DNA of 64,000 nt from Nonomuraea helvata (GTDB lineage: Bacteria > Actinomycetota > Actinomycetes > Streptosporangiales > Streptosporangiaceae): positions 2,170,001-2,234,000 of the forward strand of contig NZ_BAAAXV010000001.1 in NCBI RefSeq assembly GCF_039535785.1. The letters are read 5' to 3'. Position numbers and translations under genes: made by a program. Numbering within the stretch: the stretch's first letter is position 1; every line of letters begins with the position of its first letter. Under the pieces are notes generated by a model. That model was not told where the DNA came from and searched no databases. It worked only from the letters and a program-made list of their open reading frames with translations. Positions 7,262 through 16,395 of this stretch are shown in pieces.

Positions 7262-8644
7262 ATGATGACAACAGCCATCCGGCCCCGGCGTCGCCTGGCG
7301 GCCGTGGCCGTGGTGCTCGTGGCGCTCAGCGGCCTGCTCGTCAAGGCGGCCGTCAGTGCCTCGGCCGCCGTTCCGCCCACCCCCTCAGGTTGGTCGCTGG
7401 TCTGGTCGGACGACTTCAACGGCACGGCCGGCACGCTGCCTTCGTCGGCCGACTGGATCGTCGACACCGGGCACTCGTACCCCGGCGGCCCGGCCAACTG
7501 GGGCACCGGCGAGATCCAGAACTACACCTCCAGCGCCTCCAACCTCAGCCTCGACGGCGGCGGCAACCTCCGCATCACGCCCCAGCGCAGCGGCTCGGGC
7601 GAGTGGACCTCGGCCCGCATCGAGACCAGGCGGGCCGACTTCAAGCCGGCCGACGGCCGCGTCCTGCGCATCGAGGGCCGCATCCAGATGCCGAACGTGA
7701 CAGGCGACGCCGCGCTGGGCTACTGGCCGGCGTTCTGGGCGCTCGGGGCGCCGTACCGGGGGAACTACTGGAACTGGCCGGGGATCGGCGAGTTCGACAT
7801 GATGGAGAACGTCAACGGCATCAACGCCGTCTGGGGCGTGCTCCACTGCGGCGTCAACCCGGGCGGCCCGTGCAACGAGACCACCGGCCTCGGCGCCAAC
7901 CGCGCCTGCCCCGGCTCGACGTGCCAGGCGGCGTTCCACACCTACCGCTTCGAGTGGGACCGCAGCGTCAGCCCGAACCAGCTGCGCTGGTACGTGGACG
8001 GGCAGCAGTTCCACAGCGTGAGCCAGTCGCAGTTCGACGCGGGGACGTGGACCAACATGACCGGGCACGCGGGCTACTTCCTGCTGCTCAACGTGGCGAT
8101 GGGCGGGGCGTTCCCCAACGCGCTCGGCGGCCAGACGCCCACGGCGGCGACCGTACCCGGGCGATCGATGCTGGTGGACTACGTGGCGGTATGGCAGAGC
8201 GGAAGCGGCTCCACCCCGCCTCCCGGGGGCGTCGACGCCCGTTCGACGATCCAGGCCGAGCGGTACCAGGCGCAGTCGGGCACCATCGTCGAGACCACCA
8301 CGGACACAGGCGGCGGGCAGAACGTCGGGGCCATCGCCAACGGCGACTGGCTCCGCTTCGACGGGGTGGACTTCGGGACGGAGGCCGCCCGTCAGTTCAG
8401 GGCCAGGGTGGCGTCCGGGGCCGCGGCCGGGGTGAGCGGGCTGGTGCAGGTGCGGCTGGACAGCCCCACCGCCGCTCCCGTCGGGGACTTCGCCCTCGCC
8501 AACACGGGCGGCTGGCAGAGCTGGCGTACGGTGCCCGCCAACATCTCGGCCGTGACCGGGACGCACACGGTGTATCTGACCTTCAGCAGCGGTCAGCCCG
8601 CCGACTTCGTCAACGTCAACTGGTTCACCTTCTCGACCAGCTGA
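7262..8644 (+). CDS. secreted GH16 endo-beta-1,3(4)-glucanase with C-terminal carbohydrate-binding module
   Basis: 460 residues: a signal peptide (about 1-36), a GH16 catalytic domain (about 43-315) and, after a short SGSTPPPGG linker, a CBM6/35-like beta-sandwich (about 325-460). The GH16 active-site motif is GEFDMMEN at 176-183, with Glu177 as nucleophile, Asp179, and Glu182 as acid/base. WPAFWALG and the WYVDG segments are typical of laminarinase-type enzymes. It would cut beta-1,3-glucans outside the cell. Two adjacent ATG codons (7262, 7265) are possible starts. A LacI-type palindrome in the promoter and a LacI-fused beta-glucosidase downstream suggest induction by the released disaccharide. 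Confidence 0.92.
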   Translation: MMTTAIRPRRRLAAVAVVLVALSGLLVKAAVSASAAVPPTPSGWSLVWSDDFNGTAGTLPSSADWIVDTGHSYPGGPANWGTGEIQNYTSSASNLSLDGGGNLRITPQRSGSGEWTSARIETRRADFKPADGRVLRIEGRIQMPNVTGDAALGYWPAFWALGAPYRGNYWNWPGIGEFDMMENVNGINAVWGVLHCGVNPGGPCNETTGLGANRACPGSTCQAAFHTYRFEWDRSVSPNQLRWYVDGQQFHSVSQSQFDAGTWTNMTGHAGYFLLLNVAMGGAFPNALGGQTPTAATVPGRSMLVDYVAVWQSGSGSTPPPGGVDARSTIQAERYQAQSGTIVETTTDTGGGQNVGAIANGDWLRFDGVDFGTEAARQFRARVASGAAAGVSGLVQVRLDSPTAAPVGDFALANTGGWQSWRTVPANISAVTGTHTVYLTFSSGQPADFVNVNWFTFSTS

Positions 8645-8649
8645 GGCTC

Positions 8650-9312
8650 TCAGAGGGTCTCGAAGAGGCGCGGGAAGACCTTGGAGACCTTGGACAGCAG
8701 GTACTCGCCGTAGGTGCCGGTGAAGTCGACCTGGCCGTCCCACCTGTGGCCGGAGGCGTACGGCAGCGGCGGCACCTCGCTGTCCCAGCCGGGGTCGAAG
8801 AAGAACGGGAAGCTGAGGCGCTCGTTGCCGCTGCGGTTGAGCACCCGGTGCGGGGTCGAGCGGTAGTGGCCGCCGGTGAGCTTGTCGAGCATGTCGCCGA
8901 TGTTGCAGACGAACGTGTTCTCCAGCGGCGGGGCCTCGATCCAGCCGCGCGGGGTGCGTACCTGGAGGCCGCCGTTGGCGTCCTGGAGGAGGAGGGTGAG
9001 CAGGCCGTAGTCGGTGTGCTCACCGACGCCCCAGGTGTCGGGGTCGTCCGGCGGGGCGGGAGGGTAATGAAATATCCGGAAGAGTACGGTCGGGTCGGCG
9101 GTGTAGCCGGTGCGGAAGTAGCCCTCATCCAGCCCCAGGCTCAGGGCGATGCCCGACATGACGGACTGGGCGAGCGCGGTCATCGTGTCGAGGTACTCGA
9201 GTACGGCCTCGCGCAGCTCGGGGACCTGGGCGGGGAACAGGTTGGGGCCGTGCAGCGGGAGCGGGCCCTCGGCGAGCAGGGGCGCGACATCGATGACCGG
9301 CAGTTGGCTCAC
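8650..9312 (-). CDS. 2-oxoglutarate/Fe(II) dioxygenase (isopenicillin N synthase-like) with a large N-terminal deletion, possibly a pseudogene
   Basis: 220 residues, where relatives are about 310-330. The C-terminal jelly roll keeps the iron ligands H99-x-D101 (EHTDYG) and H155 (STPHRV) and the 2-oxoglutarate-binding RLSFPF. The N-terminus starts normally ([13 protein letters not shown]) and then jumps directly to [11 protein letters not shown]. In family members these two motifs are separated by roughly 90-110 residues of helices. This looks like an in-frame internal deletion that removes much of the N-terminal fold, so activity is doubtful. It is convergent with the GH16 gene, ending five bases away. 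Confidence 0.7.
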   Translation of the reverse strand: MSQLPVIDVAPLLAEGPLPLHGPNLFPAQVPELREAVLEYLDTMTALAQSVMSGIALSLGLDEGYFRTGYTADPTVLFRIFHYPPAPPDDPDTWGVGEHTDYGLLTLLLQDANGGLQVRTPRGWIEAPPLENTFVCNIGDMLDKLTGGHYRSTPHRVLNRSGNERLSFPFFFDPGWDSEVPPLPYASGHRWDGQVDFTGTYGEYLLSKVSKVFPRLFETL

Positions 9313-9379
9313 ACCGTCATTGTGATCGAAGGCATGACCGCGCGCGCTCCTGACCCACCCCTCGGACGCCCCACGGCGC

Positions 9380-11725
9380 TCAGGTGGACTCCCTGGTCAC
9401 CAGCCGGGTCGGCAGCACGACCGACGTCGTGTGGCGGCCCTCCAGCCGGGACAGCAGCAGTCGCGCCAGCGCCAGCGCCTGGTCCGCCAGCGGGACCCGC
9501 ACGGTGGTGAGCCCCGGCGTGGTGGCCGAGGCGGCGTCGATGTCGTCGAAGCCCACGATCGCCAGGTCCTCGGGCACCCGCCGCCCCGCCTCCCGCGCGG
9601 CCTGCAGCGCCCCGATGGCGAGCTGGTCGGTGGCGGCGAAGATCGCGTCCAGGGCCGGGTCGTCGCCGAGCAGCTGCCGGGCGGCCACCGCACCGGAGGC
9701 CCGGGTGAGGTCCGCGAGTGCCAGCAGCGGCTGCAGCCCCGCACGGTGCAGCGCCGCGCGGTGCCCGGCCAGGCGGTCCTGGACGGCGACCAGGTCCATG
9801 GGACCGCAGATCATGCCGATGCGCCGCCGCCCGCGCGCGAGGAGGTGCTGGGTGGCGGCCTCGGCGCCGCCGGTGTTGTCCACGTCCACGTACGGCACCA
9901 GCGAGGTGATGGCCGGCTTGCCCAGCAGCACGATCGGCACGCCGGTGCGCGAGAGCCGCTCGGCGAGCGTGTCGGCCCGGTCCGGCGGCAGCAGCACGAC
10001 CCCGTCCACCAGCCGGGCCTCCGCCTGCTGGACGATGCGCCGATGGCTCTCGGCCGTGTCGGCGAGCATGAGGGTGATCTGCTTGCCCGCGCCCTCGAGC
10101 ATGCTGGTGACGTACTGGACCACGGCGGCCGTGAGCGGGTCCCCCTGCCTGGGGACGGACAGGACCAGGGCGATCGCGTTGGTGCGCCGGGTGACCAGGC
10201 TGCGGGCGGCGGCGTTGGGCACGTAGCCGAGCTCCTTGACGGCCCGCATCACCACCGTGCGGACGTCCGCGCTCACCGCCGCCTCACCGTTGACCACGCG
10301 CGAGACCGTGGCCCTGGAGACGCCGGCGCGGGCCGCGACGGTTTCGAGCGTGGGCCGCTTGGGGCGGGTCTCGGCGAGGCCGTTGCGGCGGATGACGTCG
10401 CGGTACCACAGCGCGCTGTCCTTCAGCCGTCTGCGCTGGGTGGCGAAATCGACGTGCACGAGGCCGAACTTCCGCTGGTAACCGTCGGACCATTCGAGGT
10501 TGTCGAGGAGGGTCCAGACGAGATATCCGCGGACCCGGGCGCCGTCCGCGACGGCCGACGAAAGAGCGCGCAGATGTTCTTCTATGAAACTGATGCGGTC
10601 CACGTCGTGAATGCCGTCGCCGGTCACCGTGTCGACGAAGTCGGCGCCGTTCTCGGTGACCATCAGATCGAGTCCTGGATATTCCCGGGAAAGGCGTCCC
10701 AGCAGCAGAGAAAGGCAGTTGGGCACGATCGGCCAGCCCATTGCGGTGACCGCCGTGGGCACCGTGCAGAACAGCACGCCCTCGCTTCCTGGAAAGGCCG
10801 GGTCGGCGGTCTCGCTGGGCTGCGCCTGCACGACCAACGGGGTGTAGTAATTGACGCCGAGCAGGTCCACGGGCTGGGCGATGGTGTCGAGGTCGCCGTC
10901 GCGGATATGGTCGAGACCGCCGTGGCGCTCGATGACGGGCAGCAGCTCGGCGGGGTACGTCCCGCGCAGCATCGGCTCCAGGAACTGCCGGTTGGCCAGC
11001 ATGTCGATCCTGGCCACGGCCTCGGCGTCCTCCTCCGACAACTCCCTGTCGAGGTCGCTCACCTGGGCGGGCGTCATGACGGGCGAGATGTTGAGCACGG
11101 GTCCGACCCTCGTGGCCCCGGCCGAGCGCAGGGCCTGCGCGGCCAGGCCGTGCGCGAGCAGCATGTGGTGGGCGCTCCTGAACGCGTCCGGGGCCGATTT
11201 CCGGCCCGGAGCGTGCACGCCGGAGCCGTATCCCAGGAAGGCCGCCACCCAGGGCTCGTTCAGCGTGAACCAGGTGTCGACCCGGTCCCCGAGCCGGTCG
11301 TGAACCGCCGCGGCGTAATCGGCGAAATGGCGGGCGGTGTCACGGGACGGCCAGCCGCCGACCTTTTCGAGCGCCTGCGGCAGGTCCCAGTGATAAAGGG
11401 TCGCATAAGGCGTGATGCCCGCCGCGAGCAGCTCGTCGACCAGCCGGTCGTAAAAGTCGAGCCCGGCCTCGTTCGCCTTTCCCGAACCCTCGGGCAACAC
11501 CCGCGGCCAGCTCACCGAGAATCGGTAGGCGGCCATTCCGAGGTCTTTCATCAACCGCACGTCCTCGGCATGGCGGTGATAATGGTCGCACGCCTCGGCG
11601 CGGTCGGCGGAGAAGCCGTCCCATATGGACGGCCCGCGGCCGTCGGCGGACGTGGCCCCCTCGATCTGAAAGGCGGACGTCGAAACTCCCCACACGAAAC
11701 CCTCGGGGAAGCTTGTGGTGCTCAT
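9380..11725 (-). CDS. fusion of GH1 beta-glucosidase and LacI-family transcriptional regulator
   Basis: One uninterrupted 781-residue frame. Residues 1-450 are a complete GH1 enzyme with acid/base Glu157 (TLNEPW) and nucleophile Glu358 (VTENGAD); it has no signal peptide, so it should hydrolyse disaccharides in the cytoplasm. After a linker of about six residues (ETRPKR), residues 458-505 form a LacI helix-turn-helix ([19 protein letters not shown]) and hinge helix region. Residues about 515-781 are the periplasmic-binding-protein-like effector domain ([10 protein letters not shown]). Start ATG 11725 fits the GH1 N-terminus ([10 protein letters not shown]). In relatives these are usually separate neighbouring genes (bglC and celR in Thermobifida). 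The regulator probably reads the palindrome before the GH16 gene. Confidence 0.92.
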   Translation of the reverse strand: MSTTSFPEGFVWGVSTSAFQIEGATSADGRGPSIWDGFSADRAEACDHYHRHAEDVRLMKDLGMAAYRFSVSWPRVLPEGSGKANEAGLDFYDRLVDELLAAGITPYATLYHWDLPQALEKVGGWPSRDTARHFADYAAAVHDRLGDRVDTWFTLNEPWVAAFLGYGSGVHAPGRKSAPDAFRSAHHMLLAHGLAAQALRSAGATRVGPVLNISPVMTPAQVSDLDRELSEEDAEAVARIDMLANRQFLEPMLRGTYPAELLPVIERHGGLDHIRDGDLDTIAQPVDLLGVNYYTPLVVQAQPSETADPAFPGSEGVLFCTVPTAVTAMGWPIVPNCLSLLLGRLSREYPGLDLMVTENGADFVDTVTGDGIHDVDRISFIEEHLRALSSAVADGARVRGYLVWTLLDNLEWSDGYQRKFGLVHVDFATQRRRLKDSALWYRDVIRRNGLAETRPKRPTLETVAARAGVSRATVSRVVNGEAAVSADVRTVVMRAVKELGYVPNAAARSLVTRRTNAIALVLSVPRQGDPLTAAVVQYVTSMLEGAGKQITLMLADTAESHRRIVQQAEARLVDGVVLLPPDRADTLAERLSRTGVPIVLLGKPAITSLVPYVDVDNTGGAEAATQHLLARGRRRIGMICGPMDLVAVQDRLAGHRAALHRAGLQPLLALADLTRASGAVAARQLLGDDPALDAIFAATDQLAIGALQAAREAGRRVPEDLAIVGFDDIDAASATTPGLTTVRVPLADQALALARLLLSRLEGRHTTSVVLPTRLVTREST

Positions 11726-11817
11726 TCTGGCGGATACCTTCCGATGACTGTCAGCATGCCCAGTTTCCCGCGCGCCGCTCGTCGCGCGCCAGCCTGGCCA
11801 GGCGGTATACAAGGCGC

Positions 11818-12303
11818 GTGGAACTGGACCGGCTCGATCGTGACATCATCGCGGCACTCGTGGACGACGCGCGCGCGACCTACGCGGACATCGGCCACCA
11901 TGTCGGGCTGAGCGCGTCGGCGGTGAAGCGCCGGGTCGACCGGCTACGCGACACGGGGGCGATCACCGGGTTCAGCGCGAGGGTGGCGCCGCAGGCGCTC
12001 GGGTGGACGACCGAGGCGTACGTGGAGCTGTTCTGCCAGGGCAAGACCAAGCCCTCGGACATCGCACTGGCCGTCGCCAAGTTCCCCGAGGTGGTGGCGG
12101 CGGCCACGATCACCGGCGAGGCGGACGCGCTGCTGCACATCAGGGCCACGGACGTGCGCCACGTGGAGCGGGTGATCGAGCGCATCGCGGCGGAGGCGTT
12201 CGTGGTGCGGACCAAGAGCTCCATCGTGCTGTCGCGGCTGGTGGACACCCCTCCGGGAGCCGCAGTGCCGGAGCCGCGCAACGGATCGCGTCCCACGCCC
12301 TGA
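11818..12303 (+). CDS. Lrp/AsnC-family transcriptional regulator
   Basis: 161 residues from GTG 11818. The N-terminal winged helix is LDRLDRDIIAALVDDARATY...GLSASAVKRRVDRL and the C-terminal RAM ligand-binding domain follows (TTEAYVELFCQG...VVAAATITGEADALLHI). Such proteins form octamers that bind amino acids. It is followed by two arginine/ornithine catabolic genes in the same direction after a 123-base gap containing an inverted repeat, so control of those genes by arginine or ornithine is likely. It diverges from the GH1-LacI gene. Confidence 0.9.
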   Translation: MELDRLDRDIIAALVDDARATYADIGHHVGLSASAVKRRVDRLRDTGAITGFSARVAPQALGWTTEAYVELFCQGKTKPSDIALAVAKFPEVVAAATITGEADALLHIRATDVRHVERVIERIAAEAFVVRTKSSIVLSRLVDTPPGAAVPEPRNGSRPTP

Positions 12304-12329
12304 CACACGCAACAGACCCGCGCCAACAC

Positions 12330-12352
12330 GCAATGCCAAACACTTGGCCTGC
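12330..12352. promoter_or_regulatory. inverted repeat upstream of the arginine catabolic genes (candidate Lrp operator)
   Basis: GCA-AT-GCCAA-ACAC-TTGGC-C-TGC: a GCCAA/TTGGC inverted repeat flanked by matching GCA/TGC trinucleotides, about 75 bases before the dihydrolase gene. Lrp-family proteins bind such imperfect palindromes. Assignment to the adjacent regulator is inference. Confidence 0.4.
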
Positions 12353-12426
12353 ATAAACACGCATTCTTAGGCTGTCTCCGTCCCTCCAATCTGGACATCC
12401 ATCCATAAACCTCGACGGAGACCTGC

Positions 12427-13224
12427 ATGCCCAAACACTTCCTGATGTGCCGTCCGGACTACTTCACGGTCGAGTACGCGATCAACCCGTGGATGCATCC
12501 TGAGGCCGGCGCGGACCGCGATGTGGCGGTCCGGCAGTGGGAGGGCCTGAAGGCGGCGTACGAGGAGCTCGGGCACAAGGTGAGCCTGATCGACCCGATC
12601 GAGGGCCTGCCCGACATGGTCTTCGCGGCCAACGGCGCGCTGGTCGTGGACGGCCGCGTCTACGGCGCCAGGTTCGCCCACCCCGAGCGCGGCCCCGAGG
12701 GCCCCGCCTACCTGCGGTGGTTCACCGAGCGCGGATACCCGGCGCACGAGCCCCTGCACGTCAACGAGGGCGAGGGCGACTTCCTCACCCTCGACGAGGT
12801 CATCCTGGCCGGAACGGGCTTCCGCACGGACGTGGTCGCCCACCAGGAGGCGCAGGAGTACCTGGGCCGCCCGGTGATCACCCTGAAGCTGGTGGACCCG
12901 CGCTTCTACCACCTCGACACGGCGCTGTTCCCGCTCGACGGCCGCAACGTCGCGTACTACCCGGAGGCCTTCTCCGAGGGCAGCAGGAAGGTGCTGCGCA
13001 GGCTGTTCCCCGACGCGGTGCTCGCGACCGCCGAGGACGCCGAGGTGCTCGGCCTGAACGCGGTCAGCGACGGCAGGAACGTGGTCATCAACGCCGAGGC
13101 GTCGAACCTCCAACTGGAGCTCAAGCGGAGCGGTTACGAGGTCATCCCGGTCGACCTGTCGGAGCTGCGTAAGGCGGGCGGGGGCCCCAAGTGCTGCACA
13201 CTGGAGATCAGGGGGGAGATCTGA
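12427..13224 (+). CDS. amidinotransferase-fold arginine hydrolase (ArgZ-like arginine dihydrolase or dimethylargininase)
   Basis: 265 residues with the amidinohydrolase fold. The N-terminal CRPDYFTVEYAINPWM motif, PDMVFAANGAL (Asn69) and a C-terminal catalytic Cys in GGGPKCCTLEI (256/257) are visible. DDAH and arginine deiminase proteins usually have an acidic residue where this protein has the FAAN asparagine. Cyanobacterial ArgZ/AgrE, which takes arginine to ornithine, CO2 and two ammonia, has Asn at the equivalent position (Asn71, from memory). The next gene, two bases on, is ornithine aminotransferase, which fits ornithine as product. Annotation pipelines would probably call it dimethylargininase (ddaH). 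The other member of this family in the window (38482-39228) has the FVED form. Confidence 0.85.
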   Translation: MPKHFLMCRPDYFTVEYAINPWMHPEAGADRDVAVRQWEGLKAAYEELGHKVSLIDPIEGLPDMVFAANGALVVDGRVYGARFAHPERGPEGPAYLRWFTERGYPAHEPLHVNEGEGDFLTLDEVILAGTGFRTDVVAHQEAQEYLGRPVITLKLVDPRFYHLDTALFPLDGRNVAYYPEAFSEGSRKVLRRLFPDAVLATAEDAEVLGLNAVSDGRNVVINAEASNLQLELKRSGYEVIPVDLSELRKAGGGPKCCTLEIRGEI

Positions 13225-13226
13225 CC

Positions 13227-14441
13227 ATGACCACCAGCGCAGAGCTCATCGAGATGAGCGAGCGCCGTAGCGCGCACAACTACCATCCACTGCCCGTCGT
13301 GATCCACGAGGCACACGGCGCCTGGGTCACCGACGTCGAAGGCAAGCGGTATCTGGACTGCCTGTCCGGCTACTCCTCGCTCAACTTCGGCCACGGCCAT
13401 CCGAAGATCATCGAGGCCGCCCAGGAGCAGCTCAAGAACCTGACCCTGACCAGCCGCGCCTTCTACCACGACCAGTTCGCGCAGTTCTGCGCCGGGCTCG
13501 GCGACCTCACGGGCAAGGACCTGGTACTGCCCATGAACACCGGGGCCGAGGCCGTCGAGACCGCCATCAAGGTGGCCCGCAAATGGGGCTACGAGGTCAA
13601 GGGCGTGGAGCCCGACCAGGCGAACATCATCGTGATGGAAGGCAACTTCCACGGCCGCACCACCACGATCGTGAGCTTCTCCACGGACCCGGAGGCACAC
13701 GACAACTTCGGCCCGTTCACGCCGGGCTTCCGGCTCGTGCCGTACGGCTCCGCCGAGGCGATCAGGCGGGCCACCGACGCGAACACGGTCGCGGTGCTGG
13801 TCGAGCCGATCCAGGGCGAGGCCGGGGTGCTGGTGCCGCCTGACGGGTACCTGGGCGAGATCCGGGAGTTCTGCTCCGCCCAGGGCATCCTGATGATCGC
13901 CGACGAGGTGCAGTCGGGGCTGGGGCGGACCGGGCAGACGTTCGCGTGCGACTACGAGGGGGTCGTGCCCGACATCTACGTGCTGGGCAAGGCGCTCGGC
14001 GGCGGCGTCGTACCGGTCTCGGCCATCGCCGCGAACCGCGACGTGCTCGGGGTCATCCATCCCGGCCAGCACGGGTCCACGTTCGGCGGCAACCCGCTGG
14101 CCTGCGCGGTCGGCATCGCGGTCATCGAGCTGCTCAACACCGGCGAGTTCCAGGCCAGGGCCGCCAAGCTGGGCGAGGTGCTGCACACCCGGCTGCGCGA
14201 GCTGGTCGGCAAGGGGGTGGTCGAGGTGCGCGGACGCGGGCTGTGGGCGGGCGTGGACATCGACCCCGAGCTGGCCACGGGGCGGGAGGTGTCCAAGGCG
14301 CTGCTGGCGAGGAGCGTCCTGGCCAAGGACACGCACGGCTCCACGATCCGCCTCGCCCCGCCGATCGTCGTGTCCGAGGACGACCTCGTCTGGGCCGTGA
14401 ACCAGCTCGCCGACGCCCTCTACGAGTTCAGCCAGTCCTGA
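13227..14441 (+). CDS. rocD: ornithine aminotransferase
   Basis: Pyridoxal-phosphate class III aminotransferase converting ornithine plus 2-oxoglutarate to glutamate-5-semialdehyde and glutamate. 404 residues, with MNTGAEAVETAIK, GNFHGRT, IADEVQSGLGRTG and the Schiff-base lysine in YVLGKALGGG. The start ATG 13227 follows GGGGGGAG and lies two bases after the dihydrolase-like gene, so the two are co-transcribed. A hairpin follows the stop. Confidence 0.94.
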   Translation: MTTSAELIEMSERRSAHNYHPLPVVIHEAHGAWVTDVEGKRYLDCLSGYSSLNFGHGHPKIIEAAQEQLKNLTLTSRAFYHDQFAQFCAGLGDLTGKDLVLPMNTGAEAVETAIKVARKWGYEVKGVEPDQANIIVMEGNFHGRTTTIVSFSTDPEAHDNFGPFTPGFRLVPYGSAEAIRRATDANTVAVLVEPIQGEAGVLVPPDGYLGEIREFCSAQGILMIADEVQSGLGRTGQTFACDYEGVVPDIYVLGKALGGGVVPVSAIAANRDVLGVIHPGQHGSTFGGNPLACAVGIAVIELLNTGEFQARAAKLGEVLHTRLRELVGKGVVEVRGRGLWAGVDIDPELATGREVSKALLARSVLAKDTHGSTIRLAPPIVVSEDDLVWAVNQLADALYEFSQS

Positions 14442-14449
14442 TGAAGGGC

Positions 14450-14470
14450 CCGGCCACCGTACGTGGCCGG
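14450..14470. terminator. bidirectional hairpin terminator between convergent genes
   Basis: Perfect 8-bp stem CCGGCCAC / GTGGCCGG with a five-base loop, just after the rocD stop, followed by ACTCTTCTCC. It separates rocD from the convergent CU044_5270 gene. There is no clear U-tract, so this is an intrinsic terminator of the GC-rich type at best. Confidence 0.6.
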
Positions 14471-14487
14471 ACTCTTCTCCGCGAGTG

Positions 14488-15744
14488 TCACTCCGTCGGC
14501 GTCACCGTCACCGTCACCTCCGGCTCCGGTTCGGTCACGTCTCCGGTCTCAGGGTCCAGCGTGACCGTCATGGTCGGCAGAGGCTCCGGCGTCTGCGTCA
14601 TGGCGTCATTGCTGGGCGACGGCGACGGTGTGACCGTGCTCGACGGGCTCGGGGCGGCCTGGAGGGTGGCGGTGACGCAGTCGGGGGCTTCTCCTTCCCG
14701 TAGCTTCGCCTGCGGCAGCTCGTCCACCACCGAGACCTTCAGCTGGGACGTCAGCCCCACCACGCTGTCCTTGGGAGCCTGGGCGAGCTTCTCGTCCACG
14801 ACCGTGTTCCGCTCCCCCATGAACAGGTGCGTGACCGGGTCGAAGATGGCCTGCCTGAGGATTCCCTGCGGGTCCACCTGCCCGAGCGCCACGCCCTTGC
14901 GGCCCGCCGCGTCCTCCACGCCCTCGGCCACCTGGACGCCGGGGATCGTCCTGGCCGCCTCGAAGAGCGCGTCACGCTGCGCCTTCGGCATGTACGTCTC
15001 CCTGACCAGGTCCGTCACGTGGTCGAACGCGGCCCGGTCGCTGTCCACGCCCTTGCCGTCGCTCACGTACGCCTTGCTCATCTCGTAGAGACTCGCCCGC
15101 ATCCCGTCGGCATCCGTCGGCAGGGTGCTCAGGTAGGCGTAGTCGGTCCGGCGATTGCCCTGCGGCCCTGAGCAGACCGGCAGCGCGTGCCAATCGGAGC
15201 CCTTCCAGTCCTTGGCCTCCTTCGGCAGCGCCCTGCCCGGCCACGGCTGGGGCTCGCGACCCTCGATCAGCAGCAGGCCGTCCGCGCTCCCGTCCACCGA
15301 CTGCCAGATCTTCCGGTGCGTCCGGTAGAGGTAACGCGAATTCTCCCCCTTCTTGCCGAACGAGAACAAGCCGTACATCGTGTCCGACTCGATCTCGATG
15401 AACTGGCCGGGCCGGGGGTCCAGCTCGTCGGACGACGCCACGGAAGCCGACACGGCGGCCGACTGGGTCACCGATGTGGCGGGGTTCGTGCCGCCCCGCC
15501 CCTGGTTCGACAGGGCCACTGCCACGCCGCCGACCAGGACGACCGTGGCCCCGAAGGCGGCCGCGGCCTGCCACCCGAACCTGGGCAGGCGAAAGCGGCC
15601 CCCGCCACGCGCCTCCGCCAGCAGCCGCTGCCGCGCCCTGGCCCTCGCCTCGGCTCCGAACGGCGGCACAGTAGGCCTGCCGTCGGAGAAGAGGCGGATC
15701 TCGTCCTCATCCCTGCTGTGGTCATTCATGCTGTGCTCATCCAC
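14488..15744 (-). CDS. CU044_5270 family membrane protein, partner of the upstream sigma factor
   Basis: 418 residues: a cytoplasmic N-terminal part of about 60 residues, one transmembrane helix (AAAAFGATVVLVGGVAVAL) and a large extracytoplasmic domain. This architecture is that of the CU044_5270 family, regularly encoded right after ECF-type sigma factors and thought to act as an anti-sigma or signal partner. The C-terminus is a low-complexity Thr/Pro/Glu/Val tail (repeated TVTVT units), possibly reaching through the wall. The start overlaps the sigma gene end by eight bases. Confidence 0.8.
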   Translation of the reverse strand: MDEHSMNDHSRDEDEIRLFSDGRPTVPPFGAEARARARQRLLAEARGGGRFRLPRFGWQAAAAFGATVVLVGGVAVALSNQGRGGTNPATSVTQSAAVSASVASSDELDPRPGQFIEIESDTMYGLFSFGKKGENSRYLYRTHRKIWQSVDGSADGLLLIEGREPQPWPGRALPKEAKDWKGSDWHALPVCSGPQGNRRTDYAYLSTLPTDADGMRASLYEMSKAYVSDGKGVDSDRAAFDHVTDLVRETYMPKAQRDALFEAARTIPGVQVAEGVEDAAGRKGVALGQVDPQGILRQAIFDPVTHLFMGERNTVVDEKLAQAPKDSVVGLTSQLKVSVVDELPQAKLREGEAPDCVTATLQAAPSPSSTVTPSPSPSNDAMTQTPEPLPTMTVTLDPETGDVTEPEPEVTVTVTPTE

Positions 15745-16333
15745 GCCGGGGCTCCTCTGTCGCGTAGGGATCGATGCCGCCGAGCGCCCTGCGCACCTTC
15801 GCGCGGAGCCGGTGGAGCCTGGACCTGACGGTGCCGACGGGCACGCCCAACGCGAGCGCGGCGTCCTCGTACGTCAGATCCCCCCAGGCCACGAGCAGCA
15901 GCAGGTCGCGCTCGCCCGCGCTGAGCCGGGTCAGTGCCCTGGCCAGCCTCGGCTGGAGCTGCTCGGCCGTCACCCGGTCGGCGCTGCGGTCGTCGAACGT
16001 GCCGGGGCGCTCCACGCTCACCTTGGCCATGGCCGTGGTGCGCCGCCGCTCCGTCCTGCGGTGCTGAGCGATGACCTTGGTCGCGATGCCGTACAGCCAG
16101 GGTCTGGCGTCCGGCCAGGAGCGGTCGTAACGCGCCCGCCCACGGAACGCGACCAGGAACACCTCCCCCGTCACGTCGTCGGCCAGCTCCGCTCCGAGGC
16201 GCCGGGCCGCATACCGGTGGATCTCATCGGCATGGCGGTCGAACAGCGCCGCGAAGCTCTCCGGGTCGTCGAGCGAATGCCCGATCAGGGTCGAGTCATC
16301 CAGCGTCTCAGGCGCATCCTGAACACCCACCAC
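15737..16333 (-). CDS. ECF-type RNA polymerase sigma factor
   Basis: 198 residues from GTG 16333. Sigma region 2 is ESFAALFDRHADEIHRYAARRLG...RPWLYGIATKVI, and region 4 is LSAGERDLLLLVAWGDLTYEDAALALGVPVGTVRSRLHRLR with a clear helix-turn-helix. It directs transcription of a small regulon, usually including its own operon. The overlapping downstream membrane protein probably controls it. Confidence 0.9.
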   Translation of the reverse strand: MVGVQDAPETLDDSTLIGHSLDDPESFAALFDRHADEIHRYAARRLGAELADDVTGEVFLVAFRGRARYDRSWPDARPWLYGIATKVIAQHRRTERRRTTAMAKVSVERPGTFDDRSADRVTAEQLQPRLARALTRLSAGERDLLLLVAWGDLTYEDAALALGVPVGTVRSRLHRLRAKVRRALGGIDPYATEEPRRG

Positions 16334-16395
16334 TCTGTCGGTCCTCTCTCATGCGGTCACCCTGTTGTTGGCCGCATGCCGGAGGCCGGTTCCCA

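Noticed and set aside
9431..11911. 826-residue open frame on the plus strand opposite GH1-LacI
   Set aside because: Low-complexity composition and no family signal; the opposite strand encodes a recognised enzyme and repressor.
14488..14640. Repetitive TVTVT/PSPS-coding tract at the end of the CU044_5270 gene as a possible repeat element
   Set aside because: Explained as a low-complexity protein tail; no DNA-level repeat unit.
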